19,307 bases of DNA from positions 1-19,307 of the forward strand of contig CAZCTW010000021.1 in the NCBI GenBank assembly GCA_964501905.1. The letters are read 5' to 3'. Made by a program: the position numbers and the translations under genes. This DNA comes from B69-G16 sp964501905. Its GTDB lineage: Archaea > Thermoproteota > Thermoprotei > Thermofilales > B69-G16. Shown here piece after piece: positions 14,485-19,307 of this stretch; the stretch's first letter is position 1; each line of letters begins with the position of its first letter. A model generated the notes under the pieces. The model was not told the origin of the DNA. It saw nothing but the letters and a program-made list of their open reading frames with translations, and ran no database searches.

Positions 14485-15087
14485 TTGTCCAGTTGTACAG
14501 GTATGAGAAATCAGGCTGATAAAATGGAGGACTCTTCAGAAGGGATGTACGAAGCTTACCTAATTAATAACAGGATAGTAGTATTTGACGTCGATAAAGG
14601 TAGAGAATTGTACCGTCACGGCTTTTACGGAAAATTCGTCGGTATAAGAAAAGCAAAAACATTTGATATTCAACGCCCTCTCGAGCTCACGCTCTTCGAG
14701 GCATTATATCTTTGCCGTAAAGGCTTGCTGAAAGTAAAAAGAATTGACGGAAAGGAATTAAGCGAAAAAGATCTACAAAGGATAGGGCAAGAGACTTATG
14801 AAAACTTCGATATAGTCTTCAGAGTATACTACGACCTTAGAGAAAAAGGTTATGTAGTAAAGTCCGGAATGAAATTCGGTGCTACATTTGCCGTCTATGA
14901 GCACGGCCCCGGGATAGATCATGCTCCCTTCCTGGTACACGTAATTCCCTACAGAGAAAAGTTAGATCCTATAGAGATAGTAAGAGCAGGTAGGTTATCA
15001 CATTCAGTTAGAAAGAAATTCGTAATAGCAACGGTAAGCACGCAGACCAAGAAAACCTTGTATTATGCGTTTAAATGGTTCGAATAA
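14485..15087 (+). CDS. endA: tRNA-splicing endonuclease, catalytic subunit
   Basis: Cuts introns out of archaeal pre-tRNAs at bulge-helix-bulge sites. The catalytic triad is visible (numbering from TTG 14485): Tyr138 in FAVYEHGPG, His146 in IDHAPFLVHV, and a Lys at 177/178 in SVRKKFVIAT. The N-terminal domain (GRELYRHGFYGKF...LELTLFEALYL) is also typical. About 180-200 residues fits the crenarchaeal catalytic subunit that pairs with a separate structural subunit, not seen here. The start is unsure: TTG 14485, ATG 14503, ATG 14524 and ATG 14545 are in frame and none has a clear ribosome site; ATG 14545 gives the family's usual length. The intron-bearing tRNA-Gln in this window is a likely substrate. 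Confidence 0.93.
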   Translation: MSSCTGMRNQADKMEDSSEGMYEAYLINNRIVVFDVDKGRELYRHGFYGKFVGIRKAKTFDIQRPLELTLFEALYLCRKGLLKVKRIDGKELSEKDLQRIGQETYENFDIVFRVYYDLREKGYVVKSGMKFGATFAVYEHGPGIDHAPFLVHVIPYREKLDPIEIVRAGRLSHSVRKKFVIATVSTQTKKTLYYAFKWFE

Positions 15088-15335
15088 ACTCTTAAATATT
15101 ACTGAAATAGCTCACAGTTCTCACTACTACAATCTCATAGGTAGTTTAAGTTAATTCTCTCCGCAACCCTTCGCAGAGCAACATCTTACCTAAAACGCCT
15201 GATAGAACCTACTAATTTCCATTAGCCTTCTGGCAAATCCAGAAATTCTCCAATAGGTAGTTGTCGACGATACATTAGTAAACTTTATAAGTCCTTTCTA
15301 CGTTGTGGTGTTAGCGGCATCGTATTACTCGCTTT
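15088..15335. other. intergenic region before psmB
   Basis: Holds the psmB promoter at its right end. The rest shows no gene I can support. A minus-strand reading near 15200-15260 (RISGFARRLMEISRFYQAF) is protein-like but short, and has no start. Confidence 0.3.
15283..15291 (+). promoter_or_regulatory. TATA box of psmB
   Basis: CTTTATAAG predicts transcription near 15312. That leaves a leader of about 40 bases carrying GGTGGGG (15338-15344), six bases before GTG 15351. Confidence 0.6.
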
Positions 15336-15350
15336 TTGGTGGGGATTGTT

Positions 15351-16010
15351 GTGATCGACGATAAAATACTAAAGATGGCATATAGAGGCACTACAACAGT
15401 CGGTATAGCGGGTAAGGACTTTGTGGTATTGGGCGCCGACAGACGCGTCTCAACTGGAACTTATATATTTCACAAACGAGGGAAAAAAATACACATAATC
15501 GACCGACACGTAGCCACTACAATCGCAGGAGTAGTCGCCGACGCTCAGAGACTTGTCGAACAATTGAAAACAGAGGCAACATTTTACAAACTTACAAATG
15601 AACGCCTTATGCCTGTGCAGGCCGTTGCTACGTTAGCCTCCATACTACTATTCAGAATGAGACCAATACTAATAGCGCACATGCTTGTAGGCGGAGTAGA
15701 TAACAATAAGGGTGCTCAACTCTATAGTATAGACTGGCTAGGCACGGTTACCGAGGAAAAATATACAGCGTCCGGCTCGGGCTCTCCTTACGCGGTAACT
15801 CTACTGGAAAGTGAGTATAGCAGAGATATTTCGAAGAAGGATGCCATAAAACTCGCGGTTAAGGCGGTTAACGCTGCCATGAGGAGAGATCCCGGTAGCG
15901 GCGAAGGTGTAGACGTGGTGATCGTCGATAAAAACGGAGCTAGAGAATTAGATGTAAAAGAGATTATGAAAAGTTTAGAGTCGGAAGCCGGTTCGGCTCC
16001 ACCATACTAA
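15351..16010 (+). CDS. psmB: 20S proteasome beta subunit
   Basis: Catalytic beta subunit of the archaeal 20S proteasome, an N-terminal-threonine protease that degrades unfolded proteins in the cytoplasm. A 13-residue propeptide (numbering from GTG 15351) ends at RG, and cleavage would free Thr14 of TTTVGIAG as nucleophile. Other active-site parts are GADRRVS (Asp), the Lys in KRGKKIHIID, GSGSPYA, and DPGSGEGVDVVIV. GTG 15351 is chosen for its GGTGGGG site; TTG 15336 and GTG 15339 are in frame but overlap that site. aCPSF1 follows after 14 bases. The psmB-aCPSF1 pairing is, to my knowledge, common in crenarchaea. Confidence 0.95.
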   Translation: MIDDKILKMAYRGTTTVGIAGKDFVVLGADRRVSTGTYIFHKRGKKIHIIDRHVATTIAGVVADAQRLVEQLKTEATFYKLTNERLMPVQAVATLASILLFRMRPILIAHMLVGGVDNNKGAQLYSIDWLGTVTEEKYTASGSGSPYAVTLLESEYSRDISKKDAIKLAVKAVNAAMRRDPGSGEGVDVVIVDKNGARELDVKEIMKSLESEAGSAPPY

Positions 16011-16024
16011 GTCGGTGTTTAATA

Positions 16025-17935
16025 TTGGAAGAGGACAGAATACTCTATAATATAAGAAATACAATCTTGTCTAAGAGCCCTCCCGATGCTGAGATTACGG
16101 GCGTCGAGTTCGAAGGTCCAAAAATTGTCATATATTCTAGAAATCCGGTTGTATTCTTTGAAAGAGAAGAAGGAATTATAAAGAATATTGTTAAAACTAT
16201 TAAAAAACGTGTAGTGATCAGAGGAGATCCCCAGGTTAGAAAAAGCGAAGACGAAACAATTCGCATAATTAAGGAGATAGTACCTCCCGAGGCCGGGATC
16301 ACTAGCATATTCTTTGACGATATTAGCGGCGTCGTGGAGATAGAAGCGGAAAAACCCGGCTACGTTATTGGTAAAGAAGGGCAAACCCTAAGGAAAATAT
16401 TGGCTCATACGCTATGGCATCCCAGAGTCGTTAGAACTCCTCCGATACACTCTACGACCATAGCGCAAACTAGGTCCTTATTCAGAGCGCGAAGAGAAGA
16501 AAGACTTAAATTTTTGAGAGAAGTCGGTCAAAGAATTCACAGAAACCCAATATTCAGGAATACCTATGTTAGGATAACTGCCTTAGGCGGATTTCAAGAA
16601 GTTGGAAGAAGCGCCATACTTGTGCAAACATCTGAAAGCACAATATTACTGGATGCCGGGATTAAGCCTAGCGGAAACAGACATGACGAATTTCCCTATT
16701 TCGACCTACCAGAGTTTGACATAGATAAGCTAGACGCTGTAGTGATAACTCATGCTCACCTAGACCACTGTGGAGCATTACCCTACCTGTTTAAATACGG
16801 ATACCGTGGACCAGTGTATACGACTGAGCCTACAATGTATCTTATGAAAATGTTGCAGGAAGATTACCTGAAGATTACGGAGAGAAATGGCAAACCTCTT
16901 CCATATACACCCCGGGAAATAGCTGAAGCCCTTCTTCACACGTACCCTCTTAGTTATGGAGAGGTCACGGACATAACGCCAGATATAAGACTGACTCTTT
17001 ATCCGGCAGGGCATATACTAGGCTCCGCCATGGCTCACATACACATAGGTCAGGGATTAGTTAACATAGTTTATACCAGCGACTTTAAATTTGAAAGAAC
17101 TAGACTATTGGATTACGCCAATTATCGGTTCCCCCGCGTTGAAGTTCTTATAATGGAAAGCACATATGGAGGAGTGGAGGATAGACTCCCGCCTAGACAC
17201 GATACAGAGCAGTACTTCATAAGTATAGTTAAGGAAACTCTCGAGAGGAATGGAACTGTGTTAATACCTGTAATGGCTGTTGGACGCGCTCAGGAAATAT
17301 TACTGGTTTTAAATGAAGCCATCGAAAGCGGTAAAATACCTGAAGTGCCTATCTTTATTGAAGGAATGATAGACGAGGCAACTGCTATACACACGGCTTA
17401 TCCCGAACATCTTTCCCAGAATTTAAGAGAAAGAATTTACCGCGGCGAAAACCCATTCACGTCGCCTTACATAAAAATAGTGAAAGATCCCAGTCAAAGA
17501 AGAGACATAATCTCTTTAGGCTCTAGCATAATACTGGCCACGTCTGGTATGCTCACTGGAGGTCCAGTTCTGGACTATCTCCAGCTTTTGGCCGACAATG
17601 AGAAAAACTCTCTCATATTCGTAAGCTATCAGATAGAGGGAACATTAGGCAGAAAAATACTTAATGGATTGAGAGAAATTCCGTTTATAGATTTCTACGG
17701 CAGAATTACAGTAAAAGAGTTGAAAATGGAAGTTTACAGAGTTGAGGGCTTCTCCGGGCACAGCGATAGAGGTCAACTGATAAGATTCTTAGCAAGGATA
17801 ACTCCAAAACCAAACACCGTAGTTCTGGGACATGGAGAGAGAAGTAAGATTAGAGAGTTAAGAAATTACATTGAGAGACGCTTTAACTATACAGTTATAA
17901 CGCCTCAAAATACCGAATCTATTAGGATAAAATAG
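16025..17935 (+). CDS. aCPSF1/FttA, KH-domain beta-CASP ribonuclease (transcription termination factor)
   Basis: Full-length (636 residues) archaeal CPSF73 homologue. An N-terminal KH-like region (about 1-140) has the GxxG-type VIGKEG near residue 115; then come the metallo-beta-lactamase motifs THAHLDHCG (His243, His245, Asp247, His248), GHILGS, TSDFKFE and ESTYGG, and the beta-CASP part with GRAQE, GMLTGGP and the late SGHSDR and LGHGE motifs. The protein cleaves nascent RNA at U-rich ends and carries out factor-dependent termination in archaea. It starts at TTG 16025, with a GGTG about seven bases upstream, and is probably co-transcribed with psmB. Its stop abuts the stop of the convergent PUA gene with no gap. 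Confidence 0.95.
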   Translation: MEEDRILYNIRNTILSKSPPDAEITGVEFEGPKIVIYSRNPVVFFEREEGIIKNIVKTIKKRVVIRGDPQVRKSEDETIRIIKEIVPPEAGITSIFFDDISGVVEIEAEKPGYVIGKEGQTLRKILAHTLWHPRVVRTPPIHSTTIAQTRSLFRARREERLKFLREVGQRIHRNPIFRNTYVRITALGGFQEVGRSAILVQTSESTILLDAGIKPSGNRHDEFPYFDLPEFDIDKLDAVVITHAHLDHCGALPYLFKYGYRGPVYTTEPTMYLMKMLQEDYLKITERNGKPLPYTPREIAEALLHTYPLSYGEVTDITPDIRLTLYPAGHILGSAMAHIHIGQGLVNIVYTSDFKFERTRLLDYANYRFPRVEVLIMESTYGGVEDRLPPRHDTEQYFISIVKETLERNGTVLIPVMAVGRAQEILLVLNEAIESGKIPEVPIFIEGMIDEATAIHTAYPEHLSQNLRERIYRGENPFTSPYIKIVKDPSQRRDIISLGSSIILATSGMLTGGPVLDYLQLLADNEKNSLIFVSYQIEGTLGRKILNGLREIPFIDFYGRITVKELKMEVYRVEGFSGHSDRGQLIRFLARITPKPNTVVLGHGERSKIRELRNYIERRFNYTVITPQNTESIRIK

Positions 17936-18544
17936 TCAGCGTAGCCGAAGCAGTAGATCCCATATTTTATCCTTTACGTGATGTAGGTTCTTTATAGCTC
18001 TTCCGCGTCTCTCACTAAATATTCTCTCGGAGTTCATTAATGCCACCCCCACGCAGAATGGTCTCCGCTTCTCCTCATCCACAACTAGAACTGTAGCTCC
18101 CTCATTGAAAGCTTTACTTACCTCTCTAATGCCGGGGGCCATGACGTCGGCACCATTTATAATGTGAGGTACAGCGCCCATGTCCACTACAACAAGGGGC
18201 AGGGCTTCCTTAAACATCTCCGCGTAGAGTACCGTAGGAAATATTTTATCACCATATTGAAGCAGTAACGGCCTTCTATCAAAAAGGTATAATATAAAAT
18301 TAAGACGAGTTTCCACTCTCTCAATAGATTTATAGACCAAGAGAAGTTCGGAAACCTTGTCGCCTAATAGCGTTCTTACCTCTTCCATCAGTTTCTTCGC
18401 ATCCTTCTTGCTAAGCCTATACCGCGTTTTTATAGGTTTTTCCCTCACAACAGAGACTACTCTTCCTAGTCTTAAGAATATTTCTACATTCACATAGCCT
18501 AATAAGACTGTTGAGAGATCAACAATATTACAGACCTTGAACAA
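17936..18544 (-). CDS. PUA-domain RNA-binding protein (MCT-1-like)
   Basis: A 202-residue protein. The last 90 residues form a PUA domain: LPLVVVDMGAVPHIINGADVMAPGI, then EGATVLVVDEEKRRPFCVGVALM and RGRAIKNLHHVKDKIWDLL. The N-terminal part (about 20-100) has the alpha/beta pre-PUA look of archaeal MCT-1-type proteins, whose eukaryotic relatives act in translation initiation and ribosome recycling. A role on tRNA or the ribosome is therefore likely. It starts at TTG 18544, with GAAGG about ten bases upstream; the TATA element at 18578-18589 fits. It is divergent from the tRNA gene and shares that TATA region. Confidence 0.85.
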   Translation of the reverse strand: MFKVCNIVDLSTVLLGYVNVEIFLRLGRVVSVVREKPIKTRYRLSKKDAKKLMEEVRTLLGDKVSELLLVYKSIERVETRLNFILYLFDRRPLLLQYGDKIFPTVLYAEMFKEALPLVVVDMGAVPHIINGADVMAPGIREVSKAFNEGATVLVVDEEKRRPFCVGVALMNSERIFSERRGRAIKNLHHVKDKIWDLLLRLR

Positions 18545-18577
18545 AATGGGTAAACCTTCGATGAGGGTTCCGGATAA

Positions 18578-18589
18578 TTTTAAATAAAA
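18578..18589. promoter_or_regulatory. TATA box shared by tRNA-Gln and the PUA gene
   Basis: TTTTAAATAAAA is nearly self-complementary. Its centre is 27 bases before the first base of the tRNA on the plus strand and about 40 bases before the TTG of the PUA gene on the minus strand. No second TATA-like site is visible for either, so it may serve both. Confidence 0.55.
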
Positions 18590-18610
18590 CTGCAGTAAAG
18601 ATAATACGAG

Positions 18611-18711
18611 AGCCCGGTGGTGTAGCGGCCAAACCCCTCCCGTCGCGGGAGAGGGTTAAGCATTCGGGGCTTTGGACCCCGAGATCCCGGGTTCGAATCC
18701 CGGCCGGGCTA
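18611..18711 (+). tRNA. tRNA-Gln (UUG) with an intron in the D-loop
   Basis: All arms fold: acceptor AGCCCGG with CCGGGCT (18704-18710) and discriminator A; D stem GTGT with GCAT; anticodon stem CGGGG/CCCCG around loop CTTTGGA, giving anticodon TTG at 18672-18674; variable loop AGATC; T stem CCGGG/CCCGG with loop TTCGAAT. A 27-base insert (18631-18657, or shifted by up to two bases because of flanking A's) splits the D-loop after AGCGGCC. It folds into a hairpin, CCCTCCCG against CGGGAGAGGG. Removing it gives a normal 74-base tRNA. No CCA is encoded. Introns outside position 37/38 are known in Thermoproteales-type archaea and are cut by the splicing endonuclease. Confidence 0.93.
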
Positions 18712-18896
18712 TCACCCTCACAACATCACTAACTGTTCTAAAGGTCATCGCAATACCTAAAACATCTCCAACAGTCACCCTTTCCTCCCAACCTACCTCT
18801 GCCTAGAGCCTCCACCGAGACCCAGAGCTCCGGACATCGCACATCTACTATTTTAATATCTAAAAGCAGTATCGGTGTAGCGGCGTCGCAGTCTAT
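18712..18896 (-). pseudogene. possible frameshifted gene remnant next to the tRNA
   Basis: On the minus strand a frame open from 18896 reads IDCDAATPILLLDIKIVDV then RCPELWVSVEALGRGRLGGK. A one-base shift at an A/G run near 18783 continues as RVTVGDVLGIAMTFRTVSDV and then VRVI, ending against the tRNA 3' end. Both parts have protein-like composition, but no family is recognised and the frame then runs through the antisense of the tRNA. It may be a decayed gene or chance. Confidence 0.3.
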
Positions 18897-19008
18897 CTAT
18901 TGCCACTCGTATCAAACATAAAGCTAATAACAAAATAGCTAACCTGGCATTCTCGAGGAAATTTAGCGTTTAGAAATGTTTTCTAACTTTTTTAGATTTA
19001 GAGTAATG

Positions 19009-19018
19009 TTTAAATTTT
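19009..19018 (+). promoter_or_regulatory. TATA box before the structured RNA region
   Basis: TTTAAATTTT in AT-rich DNA, about 30 bases before the point (near 19040) where the sequence switches to GC-rich folded RNA-like sequence. No good start codon follows. Confidence 0.5.
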
Positions 19019-19039
19019 GGTGTTCTAATATGTTTAGAT

Positions 19040-19307
19040 GTAGTGTGAATGTCCAAACCCTGGGGGTTTGGGCAGGATTCCTGGGTCAATGAGGGGTAAT
19101 GCTCATTAAACGATGTCAGCGTTTAGGGGGAAGCCGGGCCTTTTTTACCCCAACCCTCCACGATGCCGTGAGGGAGAAGGGTTGGGGTTTGGGTCCGCGT
19201 AGGCTATGCCTTGCGGACGCCCGCTTGTAGGCTATGCCTTAGGCGGGCAAGGGCCCGGCCCCTACCTCTCCTCCGCGAAGGGCTCCGGAGGGGAGGCCGG
19301 CATACCA
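19040..19307 (+). ncRNA. GC-rich structured RNA of unidentified family (3' end outside window)
   Basis: A chain of strong hairpins: CCAAACCC/GGGTTTGG (19053-19071, loop TGG), AATGAG/CTCATT (19088-19107), TAAACG/CGTTTA (19107-19125), CCCCAACCC/GGGTTGGGG (19148-19187), GTCCGC/GCGGAC (19193-19218), GCCCGC/GCGGGC (19219-19248), and an 11-bp stem 19265-19275/19286-19296. GCCGGGCC (19133-19140) pairs with GGCCCGGC (19252-19259), closing the middle three into one domain. No coding frame fits. A large stable RNA is likely; RNase P RNA, SRP RNA or an rRNA-operon leader are candidates, but I could not find their conserved cores. The strand is inferred from the TATA box only. Confidence 0.55.
19199..19240 (+). 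repeat. two identical 14-base hairpin tips
   Basis: GTAGGCTATGCCTT occurs at 19199-19212 and 19227-19240, each as the apical part (AGGC-TAT-GCCT) of two adjacent hairpins whose outer stems differ (GTCCGC/GCGGAC and GCCCGC/GCGGGC). Identical tips on different stems suggest a conserved recognition element. Confidence 0.75.

Noticed and set aside
16019..16384. Long minus-strand ORF opposite the start of aCPSF1
   Set aside because: It is the antisense shadow of a clearly conserved KH domain and has no promoter or ribosome site of its own.
19040..19130. Right end of an IS200/IS605 tnpB element, since the hairpins resemble its 3' RNA
   Set aside because: No TnpB coding sequence or RuvC motif precedes it, and a TATA box lies where the gene body would be.
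19040..19307. Start of 16S, 23S or 5S rRNA
   Set aside because: The conserved 5' start of archaeal 16S rRNA and the 5S and 23S openings are not present; only an rRNA leader remains possible.
1..19307. CRISPR array or cas genes
   Set aside because: No regularly spaced repeats and no Cas motif were seen on either strand.

Overview
The window looks like part of a thermophilic archaeal chromosome, probably Thermoproteota (crenarchaeal), possibly Thermofilales or Thermoproteales. Evidence: RadA recombinase; a proteasome beta subunit next to the KH/beta-CASP factor aCPSF1 (FttA); an archaeal tRNA-splicing endonuclease; a tRNA-Gln with an extra insert in the D-loop; TATA boxes 25-30 nt upstream of start codons (leaderless genes); many GTG and TTG starts. 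The exact lineage is not decided.

Region A (1-6691) is a dense same-strand run of DNA-repair-type genes: radA (5' end cut off by the window), an RPA-like OB-fold/zinc protein, a RadA paralogue that has lost both Walker motifs, a small helical protein, a family B DNA polymerase with a dead exonuclease but intact polymerase aspartates, a winged-helix protein, and an SNM1-like metallo-beta-lactamase/beta-CASP nuclease. Genes overlap or abut, so this reads as one operon. Its layout resembles the logic of a mutasome: a RecA-fold accessory protein, a non-proofreading polymerase and an ssDNA-binding protein. This is the best candidate for a poorly described system.

Region B (6692-10235) is AT-rich and decayed. 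It holds the remains of a tandem duplication of the polB-nuclease-DUF72 block. Seven codons of a DUF72 gene are joined to an internally deleted polB relic; then come an unrelated membrane/zinc-ribbon gene, an internally deleted nuclease relic, and a full-length DUF72 gene that seems to carry a 3' frameshift. A small membrane protein and a second DUF72 gene with a C-terminal DUF2795-like domain follow.

Region C (10236-14397) is accessory. It has two winged-helix regulators with TATA boxes suited to leaderless or near-leaderless transcripts, a TGT/DpdA-like protein on the minus strand, a three-gene operon of unknown function divergent from it (the two promoters are inverted copies of one 13-bp element), and a truncated HerA/FtsK-like ATPase.

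Region D (14398-18711) is core: tRNA endonuclease, psmB, aCPSF1, a convergent PUA-domain protein and the intron-containing tRNA-Gln. The endonuclease could process the tRNA encoded 3.5 kb away. Region E (18712-19307) has a stretch of possible gene remnant, then a GC-rich, strongly folded RNA-like segment behind a TATA box that runs off the window end; I could not assign it to a known RNA family.
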